Assembly: GCA_937896885.1 (NCBI GenBank)
Contig: CALBNX010000077.1
Coordinates: 1 to 64,000 of the forward strand
Length of the DNA: 64,000 nucleotides
Origin: an uncultured Clostridia bacterium
GTDB lineage: Bacteria; Bacillota; Clostridia; Oscillospirales; Acutalibacteraceae
Reading direction: 5' to 3'
The notes beneath the pieces are model-generated. The model did no database searches, was not told the origin of the DNA, and saw nothing but the letters and a program-made list of their open reading frames with translations. Shown in pieces: positions 42,951 to 51,950 of the stretch (position 1 is the stretch's first letter; each line of letters starts with the position of its first letter). The position numbers and the translations under genes were made by a program.

Positions 42951-44696
42951 TTACATTGATTCTGGTGTTGAAATGCTGAATGTTGTGAGAATGTTTGTAA
43001 TAACATTCATAACACAAGTGCAAAGGAAGATACGAGCCTGCATAAGTGCTTCATCTTCAACTGCAACTCGACAAGCGTTATAGAACTTGTGGAAAAGTGT
43101 TGCAAGGTCGATGCAATAACGAGTAATCTTTGCAGGGTCATAGTTCTTTGCAGAGTTTACGATTTCGTCAGTGAGAGATGCAAGGTGACGGATAAGCTCG
43201 ATTTCTTCAGGAGCAGTAAGGAGTTTAAGTTCATCCTTTGTGCAGTCACGAACTGTTACACCGTCTGCTTCAATTTTACGGAGAATACTGTGAATACGAG
43301 CATTTGCATACTGGCAATAGTAAACAGGATTCTGTGATGACTGTTCAACTGCTAAATCAAGGTCAAAATCCATCTGTGAGCCGGGTTCTCGCATATTGAA
43401 TAAGAAACGAACTGCATCAACAGGAATATCTTCAAGCAAGTCAACAAGTGTGATTGCTTTACCGGTTCTTTTTGACATTCTTACAACTTCGCCATCACGA
43501 GTAAGGCGAACTAACTGCATTAAAATAATATCAAGACGACTGCTGTCAAGGTCAAGTGCTTCAAGAACACCCTTCAAACGAGCGACATGACCGTGATGGT
43601 CAGCACCCCAGATATTGATTGCCTTATCAAAGCCACGAGTAACGAGCTTGTTCTTATGATAAGCAATATCAGCAGCAAAATATGTGGGGTTACCATTCTG
43701 ACGGATAAGAACATCGTCTTTGAGTTCAAGTTTGTCAATATCTTCCTGTGATTTGCCTTGTTTTGTGAGCATTTCTGTCTGCACTTTGATATTGTTATAC
43801 CAGATTGCACCATCTTTTTCGTAAGTAAGACCTTTATTTGTAAGATAGTCGATAACTTCTTTAACAGCACCGCTATCGTGAAGCTGACTTTCCTTAAACC
43901 AAGTATCATACTCAATACGATATTTCGCCATATTTGCTTTCATATTTTCGATATTTTTAGGCAAAGCAAATTCAACAAGAGCTTTTCTTCTCTCATCTTC
44001 ACCCTTGTTAATGTACTCATCACCATACACATCAGCAAACTGCTGTGCTCTTTCTTTGATGTCTTCACCGTGATAACTGTCTTCAGGAAGCTCTACTGCA
44101 TCTTCACCCTTGAAAATCTGCTGATAACGGATATCAAGTGAAAGACCGAATTTCTCAATTTGGTTACCTGCGTCATTAATATAGAATTCTCGCTCAACTT
44201 CGTATCCTGCCATATCAAGAACAGCTGCAAGACAGTCACCTAAAGCACCACCACGAGCATTACCCATATGCATTGGTCCTGTTGGGTTTGCTGAAACGAA
44301 TTCAACATTGATTTTTTTACCCTGACCATAGTCACTTCTGCCGTAATCCTTACCAAGTGCCTTAACATCGAGCAAAACATCTGCATAAAAATCCTTTGAA
44401 AGTGTAAAGTTAACAAATCCTGCACCTGCAACTGTGCAAGAATCAAAATATGAACCGTCAAGTTGGATATTCTTTGCAACTAAATCTGCAATTTTTCTTG
44501 GCGCACAACGAAAAACCTTTGCACAAACAAATGCGATATTTGATGAATAGTCACCGTTATCACGATTTGCAGGAACTTCAATATTAAATGCAGGAATTGG
44601 CTCTGCAGGGATTTCACCGTCTGCTACTGCTTTTTCTAAAGCATTCACAATAAGTGTATGTAATTCGTTAGTTGCTTGTTTAACTAATTTAGACAT
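42951..44696 (-). CDS. argS: Arginyl-tRNA synthetase
   Basis: A 581-residue class I synthetase. The N-terminal tRNA-binding (Add1) domain is followed by the HIGH-type motif SANPTGPMHMGNARGGALGD; the KMSKS equivalent is RMSKRTGKAITL. The C-terminal DALR anticodon domain ends in FSISTPESM, which is a normal family end, so the gene is complete. The start codon follows AAGGAG. It lies 12 bases after the DUF1934 gene, a frequent clostridial arrangement. Confidence 0.96.
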   Translation of the reverse strand: MSKLVKQATNELHTLIVNALEKAVADGEIPAEPIPAFNIEVPANRDNGDYSSNIAFVCAKVFRCAPRKIADLVAKNIQLDGSYFDSCTVAGAGFVNFTLSKDFYADVLLDVKALGKDYGRSDYGQGKKINVEFVSANPTGPMHMGNARGGALGDCLAAVLDMAGYEVEREFYINDAGNQIEKFGLSLDIRYQQIFKGEDAVELPEDSYHGEDIKERAQQFADVYGDEYINKGEDERRKALVEFALPKNIENMKANMAKYRIEYDTWFKESQLHDSGAVKEVIDYLTNKGLTYEKDGAIWYNNIKVQTEMLTKQGKSQEDIDKLELKDDVLIRQNGNPTYFAADIAYHKNKLVTRGFDKAINIWGADHHGHVARLKGVLEALDLDSSRLDIILMQLVRLTRDGEVVRMSKRTGKAITLVDLLEDIPVDAVRFLFNMREPGSQMDFDLDLAVEQSSQNPVYYCQYANARIHSILRKIEADGVTVRDCTKDELKLLTAPEEIELIRHLASLTDEIVNSAKNYDPAKITRYCIDLATLFHKFYNACRVAVEDEALMQARIFLCTCVMNVITNILTTFSISTPESM

Positions 44697-44708
44697 CCTT
44701 ATTTCTCC

Positions 44709-45128
44709 TTATTTTTCTTCGATATATATTTTCATAGTATTTTCTGATACAAATCCATTATTAAAATCAAGTTCGTATTTAAGTTTAAGAGTTGCACCTT
44801 TTTCATCTTTTGAAAAGTCAACCTGTGTACCATAAATACCCATTGTCAATTCACCATAAGGTGTTCGGTAAAATGTGAGATGGCGTTTGCCTTTTTCAAC
44901 CATCATTTCACTACTGAACTGACCGTGTCGAACAATGCTCACAGTATCATTCTTTGAAACGGTTATAGTTGTTTCTTCAGGACCTGTTTCTTCATTATTT
45001 TCGATATATTCAATTATGCTTTTGTCGTCGTCATAGGTGATACTTCCTACAACTGACATTTCACTTGAATTGTCACCATTTTCTGTCCGTTGCAAACTGA
45101 CAATTCTTATAACTACATCTTTTTTCAC
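44709..45128 (-). CDS. DUF1934 beta-barrel protein
   Basis: A 139-residue protein of the DUF1934/YwiB family, a small calycin-like beta barrel. IRIVSLQRTENGDNSSEM at the start and FYRTPYGELTMGIYGTQVDF in the middle fit the family. It starts with GTG, overlapping the ddl stop by 4 bases, and precedes argS; the same linkage with argS is common in Firmicutes. No biochemical role is established. Confidence 0.82.
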   Translation of the reverse strand: MKKDVVIRIVSLQRTENGDNSSEMSVVGSITYDDDKSIIEYIENNEETGPEETTITVSKNDTVSIVRHGQFSSEMMVEKGKRHLTFYRTPYGELTMGIYGTQVDFSKDEKGATLKLKYELDFNNGFVSENTMKIYIEEK

Positions 45129-46204
45129 TGTTCAAATTCCTTTTCCCATTTATCCATTGCGAGAGTACAGAGTTTATCGAGCAAATCACCATAAGAAATT
45201 CCCGCTTTATCCATGAGCATTGGGTACATACTGATATTTGTAAAGCCGGGGAGAGTGTTTGGCTCGTTGAGAAGCACTGCACCGTCAGAATATCTTACAA
45301 AGAAGTCAACTCTTGCAAGTCCTGAACAACCCCAAGCCTTGTATGCCTTGATTGCTTGTGACTGAACTTCTTTAATCTTATCTTCACCAATACGAGCAGG
45401 AATGTGAAGTCCACTATCTGACTCATATTTTGCTTCAAAATCATAGAATTCATTGCTTGGCTCGATTTCGCCAACTGCACCTGCGAATGGCTCGTCATTA
45501 CCCATAACTGCACACTCAACTTCAGCACCGAGAATTGCTTCTTCAACAACAACTCGTGAGTCAAACTGCAAAGCGTATTCAAGTCCGCGCTGAATTTCTT
45601 CAAGAGTCTTTGCCTTAACAACACCAACTGATGAACCTGCGTTTGCCGGTTTGATGAACACGGGGAGTCCTAAATATTCTTCGCATTCTCTTGCGAACTC
45701 TCTGCCACGATGCTCAAAATCATACTTTGTGATGTATTTCCATTTTGCCTGTGCAATATTGTTAATATCACAGATTGCGTTTGTCATTGCTTTATCCATA
45801 CAAACTGCTGATGCCATAGTGTTGCAGCCAACATAGGGGATACCTGCAATAGTCAAAAGTCCTTGCATTGTACCATCTTCACCATTTTTACCGTGAAGCA
45901 CAGGGAAACAAACATCAATTCTGATTTTTTCATATCCGTTATCGTCAAATACAACAACACCACGGTCTGCACGGTCTGTTGAGATAATTGCTTTTTTAAG
46001 GTGGGCTTTATCTTCAAGCCATTTATCCTTTGGCAAGTTTTCAAAGTCGCCATCATAAAGGAACATTTCACCTTGTTTTGTGATACCGAGCATTATAACA
46101 TTATATTTATCCTTTGGAATGTTTCTGATAACTGATGATGCAGACACAACTGAAACATCGTGTTCAGAAGAAACACCACCAAAAATAATAAGCGCATTTT
46201 TCAT
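45125..46204 (-). CDS. ddl: D-alanine--D-alanine ligase
   Basis: A 359-residue ATP-grasp ligase that makes D-Ala-D-Ala for peptidoglycan. FGGVSSEHDVSVVSA at the N terminus, HGKNGEDGTMQGLL, the ATP-grasp VFIKPANAGSSVGV and the metal-binding LLNEPNTLPGFTNISMYP are all present. The dipeptide (not depsipeptide) specificity is assumed from the overall match. The ATG at 46204 follows AGGGTGA. First gene of ddl-DUF1934-argS. Confidence 0.94.
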   Translation of the reverse strand: MKNALIIFGGVSSEHDVSVVSASSVIRNIPKDKYNVIMLGITKQGEMFLYDGDFENLPKDKWLEDKAHLKKAIISTDRADRGVVVFDDNGYEKIRIDVCFPVLHGKNGEDGTMQGLLTIAGIPYVGCNTMASAVCMDKAMTNAICDINNIAQAKWKYITKYDFEHRGREFARECEEYLGLPVFIKPANAGSSVGVVKAKTLEEIQRGLEYALQFDSRVVVEEAILGAEVECAVMGNDEPFAGAVGEIEPSNEFYDFEAKYESDSGLHIPARIGEDKIKEVQSQAIKAYKAWGCSGLARVDFFVRYSDGAVLLNEPNTLPGFTNISMYPMLMDKAGISYGDLLDKLCTLAMDKWEKEFEQ

Positions 46205-46257
46205 AATTATCACCCTATAAAAAGTCATAATAACACATTCTAATAATTAACTATATT

Positions 46258-46286
46258 ATTTTATCACAATATATTTAAGTAATCAA
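46258..46286 (-). promoter_or_regulatory. Promoter of the ddl-argS operon
   Basis: Minus strand TTGATT, 17 bases, TAAAAT, 53 bases upstream of ddl. Confidence 0.6.
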
Positions 46287-46308
46287 TTATAATATTCACA
46301 AATTTTTA

Positions 46309-46337
46309 ATGACAAATTGAAATAAATGTGTTATATT
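46309..46337 (+). promoter_or_regulatory. Promoter of the unknown gene at 46378
   Basis: ATGACA, 17 bases, TATATT, diverging from the ddl promoter. Confidence 0.55.
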
Positions 46338-46377
46338 ATATGGGATATCTAATTTTATAAGATTTGAGGTACTGAAA

Positions 46378-47259
46378 ATGCTCGACAGAAACGAAGCTCT
46401 TGCACTTGTATTAAAAGGTTGCAGTGCTAATTTTGAAGCAAATGATTTTAAAGTAAAAATTCCTGAAAATATCGAGAAGGGTGACGCACCAATCTTCACA
46501 GAAGAAGAAAGTGCGTATCTTGAAATTGAAAAGAACAGTCTTGTTGTTCGTCTTGTAAGCCACGATAATATTCTTGATGTTATGGAGCAGACTGATAACG
46601 GCGAATTCAAAAAAGTGTCTTCAAACCTTTTTGACCTTGAAGATTTCACAGAAAGAGATATCAAATCTCTTTGTAACGAACTCTCTGACACTCTTGATAC
46701 TGCTTACGGCAAGAAATCAAGAAAAGCAGCGGCAGCTAAAAAAGCACCTGCAACAGTTTCAAAAACAGCAGTTAAGAACGGTATGTCTTATGATGCTAAT
46801 ACTCTTGCAAACAGAATTACAACAGTTTATCCTGAACTTAAAGACGCTTATAAAGAGAATTTCCAGAGATATGACGAATTCTTAGGTGAAGATTTCTTTG
46901 TAAATCATGCTAACGCATATATTATGGAAACACTTCGTTCAAACGACCAGCAGAAAATTAAGAAGCTTATGAGAATTCTCAGCGACACTTATGAAAACGG
47001 AACAAATGATGTTCAGGATTTAGTTGTTGTTACAATTCTTGGTGAAATCAACAATGATGCTGATATTCTTGCAAAGTGCAGAGCAGAAATTACTGACGAA
47101 GATTTCTATGAAACACTTGTTGCAGTTAACCAATATCTTGCATCTTCAAAGGGCAAGAAAGCAAAAGAACTTCTCAAAAATCCACCTGCATATAAGCCAA
47201 AGAAAGAGAAAAAAGGATTTATGTCATCAATGATGTCAGCAGGAATGCAACAACAATAA
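46378..47259 (+). CDS. Unknown cytosolic protein
   Basis: A 293-residue soluble protein with no membrane span or signal. Residues 1-115 form one alpha/beta region. A Lys/Ala-rich linker (AAAAKKAPA, about 116-130) follows. Residues 135-265 are helical and acidic, resembling an uncharacterised helical domain. The tail is basic and Met/Gln-rich (about 270-293). The promoter and terminator make it a single-gene unit. I cannot assign a function; the basic tail could contact nucleic acid or membrane. Confidence 0.7.
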   Translation: MLDRNEALALVLKGCSANFEANDFKVKIPENIEKGDAPIFTEEESAYLEIEKNSLVVRLVSHDNILDVMEQTDNGEFKKVSSNLFDLEDFTERDIKSLCNELSDTLDTAYGKKSRKAAAAKKAPATVSKTAVKNGMSYDANTLANRITTVYPELKDAYKENFQRYDEFLGEDFFVNHANAYIMETLRSNDQQKIKKLMRILSDTYENGTNDVQDLVVVTILGEINNDADILAKCRAEITDEDFYETLVAVNQYLASSKGKKAKELLKNPPAYKPKKEKKGFMSSMMSAGMQQQ

Positions 47260-47270
47260 AAACAAACAAA

Positions 47271-47300
47271 AAAGAGACTCTCGCGAGTCTCTTTATTTTT
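47271..47300 (+). terminator. Shared terminator between 46378 gene and the glycosylase
   Basis: AAAGAGACTC pairs with GAGTCTCTTT across a 4-base TCGC loop, with TATTTTT after it and an A-run before it. Confidence 0.87.
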
Positions 47301-48102
47301 TATCTTGCATTCTTCTCCAATGGAATAAATATTGTTGAGCAATTCCTTCAGTACCTTTTGTGCATTCGGGTAATCCGTCAGGGTACATCTCTGCCATAAT
47401 TCGTTTAACCCAAACGTCAATAGGGAACGCTTCGATTTTGTGAAAACCATAAAGCAATGTACACTCTGCAACCTTTGCACCCACACCATTGATTTTTTGT
47501 AATTCTTCACGGCCAAATTCGATTGGATTTTTCTCGATAGCATCAAAATCAACGGTTCCGTTTGTGACTTTTTGCGCTGCGTCAATAATATATTTTGCTC
47601 TAAAGCCTGAACGCAATGGTGCTAAATCTTCAACAGTTAAAGTTGCTAACTTTTCTGCTGCTGGGAATGTTTTTTGACCACTTTCGCCGTCGCCAAAGGT
47701 TTCGCAAAGACGGTTGATAATTCCTTTAATTCTGGGAATGTTGTTGTTTGCAGAAATTATAAATGAGCAAAGCGCTTCCCAAGGCTCTTGACGAAGAATA
47801 CGGATACCATTGTAATCTTTGACGGCTTGTGAAAGATATTTATCATCATATTTGCTTGTAATTTCTTGATAGTCATATTCGAAATCAAAATAGTTTTTCC
47901 AGATTTTGTTAAAATCATCTTCGTCACAATCAAAAAATATTTTATTTTCAGTTTGATATACCGTTAATGGTTTAGAAAAAGCAACGCCATGCCATTTTCC
48001 ATCTTTCTCTGTCCAACGAAACGCCTGACCGCAATCAAGAGTGAGTCCTAAATCGAAAACAGGGGGACAATTTATTTCAAAATGTTTCTTCGTAAAAATC
48101 AC
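47293..48102 (-). CDS. 8-oxoguanine DNA glycosylase, OGG type
   Basis: A 269-residue bifunctional glycosylase/lyase that removes 8-oxoguanine. The N-terminal TATA-binding-like fold has LDCGQAFRW, the helix-hairpin-helix is INGVGAKVAECTLLYGF with the nucleophile K210, and the catalytic D229 lies in FPIDVWVKR. The layout matches the OGG1-like clostridial enzymes rather than MutM. Convergent with the gene to its left. Confidence 0.92.
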   Translation of the reverse strand: MIFTKKHFEINCPPVFDLGLTLDCGQAFRWTEKDGKWHGVAFSKPLTVYQTENKIFFDCDEDDFNKIWKNYFDFEYDYQEITSKYDDKYLSQAVKDYNGIRILRQEPWEALCSFIISANNNIPRIKGIINRLCETFGDGESGQKTFPAAEKLATLTVEDLAPLRSGFRAKYIIDAAQKVTNGTVDFDAIEKNPIEFGREELQKINGVGAKVAECTLLYGFHKIEAFPIDVWVKRIMAEMYPDGLPECTKGTEGIAQQYLFHWRRMQDKK

Positions 48103-48514
48103 CTCGCAAAATAGCTAAAATTTTTAGAAAATTCTATTGAAAAGCACTAATAAAAAGTTGCACAAAACTTTTAGTAAATTTTTAAGTAGTTAAAGCAACA
48201 GAATGTATAATTTGTCAAGTAGTTACAACAAATTGTATTTGATATAATTTTCACAAACTTTTTATAAAATTGTCGAAAAATGGCAAAAACCTTGATTTTT
48301 CAATGAAATTAGGGCAAGTTATAAACATTTTCAACAGAGTTTTCAACAATTTAGTTGAAAAGTTAATTATACTTTCTGTATAAAATAAGATGTAATTATT
48401 TTTGGTGAAAATCCCATATTGACAAATTTTTCTTACAAATTCTATTGGTAAAACAGTATAAAACTGACTAAAAATGCCTATGATATTTAAAAACAAAATA
48501 GTGAGGACATAAAA
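48103..48514 (+). other. AT-rich gene-free region
   Basis: These 412 bases hold no gene. They contain two direct TTTTCAACA copies (48328-48336, 48340-48348) and an inverted pair TTTTCAAC/GTTGAAAA (48340-48361) overlapping a candidate -35 box. The rest is A/T-rich with no strong hairpin, and an ORF of 95 codons on the minus strand has no ribosome site. Confidence 0.6.
48355..48384 (+). promoter_or_regulatory. Candidate promoter for the small membrane gene
   Basis: TTGAAA, 18 bases, TATAAA. The -35 box is part of an 8-bp inverted repeat that could be an operator. The leader to 48515 would be about 125 bases. Confidence 0.4.
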
Positions 48515-48778
48515 ATGGTAAAAGGCGTTAACCGACAAGTTTTAGAAATTCTTGAACCCCAATGTGATTACTTTGAAAAAGCATTGTTTTTTGTCAAACC
48601 TGAATACAGCAACGAGAGTGATGCTAAACTGCGAAACCAAGCATTGAAAAGCATTCAAAATTCTAATTCTCTACCCAAAACACGTAAACAAAAGGTTAAA
48701 AGCAAAGTCTTTTTTATTGCACAAATGCTTTCATCTGCGGTTGCGGGGTCAATAATAACGGCTTTGATTATAAAATAA
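48515..48778 (+). CDS. Small tail-anchored membrane protein, unknown
   Basis: An 87-residue protein: a mostly polar helical N-terminal half with a basic KTRKQKVKSKVFF stretch and one C-terminal span (about residues 66-86, ending ITALIIK). GTGAGGAC precedes the ATG. Its end overlaps the stop region of the peptidase gene on the other strand. No family recognised. Confidence 0.6.
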   Translation: MVKGVNRQVLEILEPQCDYFEKALFFVKPEYSNESDAKLRNQALKSIQNSNSLPKTRKQKVKSKVFFIAQMLSSAVAGSIITALIIK

Positions 48779-49835
48779 TCAAATCTTTAGGTGCATTTGT
48801 GAGATTTTCACATCCGTTTTCTGTGATAAGAGCCATATCTTCAATTCTCACGCCGAATTTTTCAGGGATATAAATACCTGGCTCAACTGTGACAATGTTA
48901 CCAACTTGTAAAATACTGTCAGAAGCGGGTGAGAGATTTGGAAATTCGTGAATTTCAACACCCACGCCGTGACCGGTTGAATGTGTGAAATATTGACCGT
49001 AACCTGCATCTCTAATAACACTTCGTGCGAACTCGTCACCGTCTTTACAATTTATACCTGAACGGATATTTGCAAGACAGTTGTTCTGTGCTTTAAGCAC
49101 AATGTCATAAACATTCTTCATCTCATCAGTTGCAAACCCAACGGCAACGGTACGGGTCATATCACTGTGATAACCATTTATAATTGTACCAAAATCGAGA
49201 GTGATAAAATCGCCATTCTCGATTTTTTTATCGCTTGGAACACCGTGTGGCATTGATGAATTTGCACCACTGACTGCAATAGTTTCAAAAGATAAACCTT
49301 CGCCACCGTTGCGAAGCATAAAGAAATCGAGTTCAAGTGCGATTTCTTTTTCAGTAACACCAACTTTAATGAACTTGAGAATATGTTCAAAGGCTTTTTC
49401 TGCAATGCGTTGAGCTTTTATAATGCTCTCAACTTCGTTTCTTGTTTTGATTGAACGAAGTGAGTTTATAATTGTATCAAGTGTGGTGTCAGTTGAAATA
49501 CTGATATTTTTAAGCACACCTTTAAGTGAGTTATATGTAGAAACTGTCATTCTTGTTGACTCAACAAGCAAATGACGACAATTCATTTCTTTAAGAATTG
49601 TTGCGATTTGTGGATATGTTTTGCCTAAAAGCATAACTTCACAAGCAGAAATCTGCTTTTCTGCAGCTTCAATGTATCTTCCGTCAGTAATGAAAACCGC
49701 ACGGTCAGATGACACAAGCAAAAATCCGTCAGAAGACTCAAACCCTGTGAAATATTTTCTGTTTTCAGGTGAGATAATAAGTGCACAAACCCCCGCGCCC
49801 TTATCCTTTAAAAGTTTTTGTAAATTATTCATCAT
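48768..49835 (-). CDS. Xaa-Pro aminopeptidase, M24B
   Basis: A 355-residue peptidase that removes residues before proline. The creatinase-like N-terminal half precedes the pita-bread domain with the metal ligands in VTLDFGTIINGYHSDMTRT, STGHGVGVEIHE, TVEPGIYIPEKFGVRIED. The start is uncertain: 49835 (ATGATGAATAA, overlapping the yqeG-like stop) gives a family-like start MMNNLQKLL; 49871 would overlap the neighbour by 47 bases. Translational coupling to the upstream gene is likely. Confidence 0.92.
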   Translation of the reverse strand: MMNNLQKLLKDKGAGVCALIISPENRKYFTGFESSDGFLLVSSDRAVFITDGRYIEAAEKQISACEVMLLGKTYPQIATILKEMNCRHLLVESTRMTVSTYNSLKGVLKNISISTDTTLDTIINSLRSIKTRNEVESIIKAQRIAEKAFEHILKFIKVGVTEKEIALELDFFMLRNGGEGLSFETIAVSGANSSMPHGVPSDKKIENGDFITLDFGTIINGYHSDMTRTVAVGFATDEMKNVYDIVLKAQNNCLANIRSGINCKDGDEFARSVIRDAGYGQYFTHSTGHGVGVEIHEFPNLSPASDSILQVGNIVTVEPGIYIPEKFGVRIEDMALITENGCENLTNAPKDLIIL

Positions 49836-50346
49836 AAACACCATATCCATAAAGTCTTTCAAATTCTGCAATTACGGGTTTTTCTTTTCGTCTGCGATTT
49901 GCATAGAAAATCGGGAAACGAGTTTCACCTTGTAGTGCGTCAACAAGAACAGAAATAGCACCACAAGTATTGGCTGCTAAAACATCAGCAAAAATCTGGT
50001 CGCCAACCATTGCCATTTCACCTATTTTAACGCCCATAAGTTCAGCGCCTTTTATAAGTTTATGTGCCTTTGGCTTTCTTGCAAATGATAAATGAGCAAG
50101 ACCCAAACTCTCTGCAACCTTTCGTGGGCGCTTACCAATGGCGTTTGAGATAATCATTACTTTAATGCCAGAATCCTGTATCTCTTTGAGCCAAGACTCT
50201 AACCCATCTATAACATTTTCTCTTCCATCGTTGCAAATTGTGTTGTCAATATCAAGGGCAACTGCGCGAGCTCCCATTTTTCTCAAATCTTCAACTGTGA
50301 TATCAAGAACACTTTTGAAACGATATTTGGGCATTGCAGAATTCAT
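49825..50346 (-). CDS. YqeG-type HAD phosphatase
   Basis: A 173-residue HAD phosphatase of the subclass IIIA YqeG family. The catalytic LDIDNTICN, motif II IISNA and the motif III/IV MVGDQIFADVLAAN are present. The real substrate is unknown; relatives act on small phosphates such as phosphatidylglycerophosphate. AAGGAG precedes the ATG at 50346. Overlaps the peptidase start. Confidence 0.88.
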   Translation of the reverse strand: MNSAMPKYRFKSVLDITVEDLRKMGARAVALDIDNTICNDGRENVIDGLESWLKEIQDSGIKVMIISNAIGKRPRKVAESLGLAHLSFARKPKAHKLIKGAELMGVKIGEMAMVGDQIFADVLAANTCGAISVLVDALQGETRFPIFYANRRRKEKPVIAEFERLYGYGVYDE

Positions 50347-50363
50347 AACATACTCCTTAGTGG

Positions 50364-50401
50364 TAAAAAAATAGTGGGCAATCCGTCAATGGATGCCCAC
50401 T
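50364..50401 (-). terminator. Terminator of rpsU
   Basis: GTGGGCATCC pairs with GGATTGCCCAC around a small loop; on the minus strand it ends in TTTTTTT. It lies between rpsU and the yqeG-like gene. Confidence 0.88.
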
Positions 50402-50436
50402 TGCGTTTTTAAAACATAGCTCCGCAAAGCCTAAGA

Positions 50437-50613
50437 TTATTTAAACTTACGCTTACGTGCAGCCTCAGACTTCTTCTTTCTCTTAACAGAAGGCTTTTCG
50501 TAATGCTCTCTTTTGCGTACTTCTTGAATTACGCCGTCGCGAGAAGTCTGTCTCTTAAATCTTCTGAGAGCACTTTCCAAGGACTCGTTTTCTTTAACTT
50601 TTACCTGACTCAT
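50437..50613 (-). CDS. rpsU: 30S ribosomal protein S21
   Basis: A 58-residue small-subunit protein. It reads MSQVKVKENESLESALRRFK at the start, followed by RQTSRDGVIQEVRKREHYEKPS and a Lys/Arg tail, exactly the S21 pattern. A GGGAGGGA site sits 6 bases before the ATG. It is too short for usual long-ORF lists. It has its own perfect promoter and a terminator. Confidence 0.96.
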   Translation of the reverse strand: MSQVKVKENESLESALRRFKRQTSRDGVIQEVRKREHYEKPSVKRKKKSEAARKRKFK

Positions 50614-50649
50614 TAAAAATCCCTCCCTTTACATTGGGATACATTGTGT

Positions 50650-50678
50650 ATTATACAATAACTATCTTCAAGTGTCAA
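50650..50678 (-). promoter_or_regulatory. Promoter of rpsU
   Basis: Minus strand TTGACA, exactly 17 bases, TATAAT: a full consensus vegetative promoter. Confidence 0.88.
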
Positions 50679-50690
50679 TAACAAATTTTT

Positions 50691-50772
50691 GCAGATTTTC
50701 CGTGATGCTACGTTGTGCCATCTCGAAATATCGACATATTCCTTCGATGTCACGCCTTGCCTAACGAAAAAT
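50691..50772 (+). repeat. 82-bp palindromic repeat, copy 1
   Basis: This 82-base stretch matches 53958-54039 with about nine differences. The core forms a hairpin (GTGCCATC with GATGTCAC, then CGAAATAT with ATATTCCTTCG) and the outer ends ATTTTCCGT and ACGAAAAAT also pair. The element lies just upstream of the rpsU promoter and after the dehydrogenase gene. Confidence 0.85.
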
Positions 50773-50848
50773 CTATCAAAAATCAAATTCTTCTGCAAGA
50801 TTGTCTTACAAAAAATCTGTGCAAAAATCAAAATATAATAATTTTGCA

Positions 50849-51808
50849 TTACTTGTTAACAACGTTCTGTGGATTTCCATTCAGATATGCTTTAACATTG
50901 TCTTCGAGAATGTTCATAAGTCTTTCTCTTGTTTCAAACCCTGCCCAGGCGATGTGTGGAGTTATAAAACAATTTTTAGCAGAGAGCAAAGGATTATCTG
51001 CTTTTGGTGGTTCAACTGTGAGTACATCAAGTCCTGCACCACGAAGTTTACCACTATTTAGAGCATCTGCGAGGGCTTGGTCGTCAACAACTGGACCACG
51101 GCTTGTATTGATAATAATTGCACCGTCTTTGCATTTATTGATAAATTCTTCATTCACAAGTCCTGTTGTTTTTTCGGTGAGCGGACAATGGAATGAAATA
51201 ATATCACTTGTCTTTGCAAGGGTATCCATATCAACCCAAGAAAAATTATTTCTGTGACTCTGGTCTGTTTCGTGACCTGAAACTGCAACAATATTCATTT
51301 TAAAAGCTTCGGCAATGTCTGCAACGGCTTGACCAATCTGACCAAACCCCACAATACCAAGTGTTTTGCCACAAAGCTCAGTAAGTGGAGTTTTCCAATA
51401 ACAGAAATCGGGGCAATTCGCCCAGTCACCATTTCTTACGCTTTCGCTATGTATTCCCACAGCATTTGTAATCTCAAGAATTAGCGAGAATGTAAGTTGT
51501 GCAACTGCGTTGGTTGAATATGAAGGGATGTTTGAAACAGGCACACCCATTCCTTTTGCATATTCACAATCAACCACATTATATCCTGTTGATTCAAGGG
51601 CAATATATTTAAGATTAGAAAGTTGTGACAAAGTCTCTTTTGTGAGCGGAGTTTTGTTTGTGATAACAACATCTGCACCCATACATCTTTCAAGAATTTT
51701 GTCAGCGGGTGTACGGTCATAAAGCTCACATTCACCTAAATTTTTAAGCCATTCCCAAGATAAGTCACCAGGGTTGAGTGCGAAAGAATCAAGCACAACA
51801 AATTTCAA
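50849..51808 (-). CDS. D-2-hydroxyacid dehydrogenase
   Basis: A 319-residue NAD-dependent dehydrogenase of the D-isomer family (glycerate/phosphoglycerate type). The Rossmann motif is GFGQIGQ (154-160), and the catalytic residues are R237, E266 and H285 (TPHIAWAG). The start is taken as TTG at 51808, giving MKFVVLDSF, which fits relatives; the GTG at 51817 has the ribosome site too close. The natural substrate (hydroxypyruvate, glyoxylate or similar) is not determined. Confidence 0.88.
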   Translation of the reverse strand: MKFVVLDSFALNPGDLSWEWLKNLGECELYDRTPADKILERCMGADVVITNKTPLTKETLSQLSNLKYIALESTGYNVVDCEYAKGMGVPVSNIPSYSTNAVAQLTFSLILEITNAVGIHSESVRNGDWANCPDFCYWKTPLTELCGKTLGIVGFGQIGQAVADIAEAFKMNIVAVSGHETDQSHRNNFSWVDMDTLAKTSDIISFHCPLTEKTTGLVNEEFINKCKDGAIIINTSRGPVVDDQALADALNSGKLRGAGLDVLTVEPPKADNPLLSAKNCFITPHIAWAGFETRERLMNILEDNVKAYLNGNPQNVVNK

Positions 51809-51874
51809 AGTAATCACTACCTTTAAATGTGTATATATTATAGTGTTATATTTAATATTATAATAACAAAAATA

Positions 51875-51903
51875 TTGACCTTTTTCAATAAATATTATAA
51901 AAT
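51875..51903 (+). promoter_or_regulatory. Promoter of the VTT-galK operon
   Basis: TTGACC, 17 bases, TAAAAT, 48 bases before the VTT gene start. Confidence 0.65.
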
Positions 51904-51950
51904 TAAGATGTATATGTATGTTTACAAACTAATAGAGAAAGGGGATGCAG

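Noticed and set aside
48303..48361. Possible replication origin from DnaA-box-like TTATAAACA and TTTTCAACA words
   Set aside because: The words differ from TTATCCACA at two or three positions each, and no dnaA, dnaN or gidA/rpmH genes are near; the region is better read as promoter DNA.
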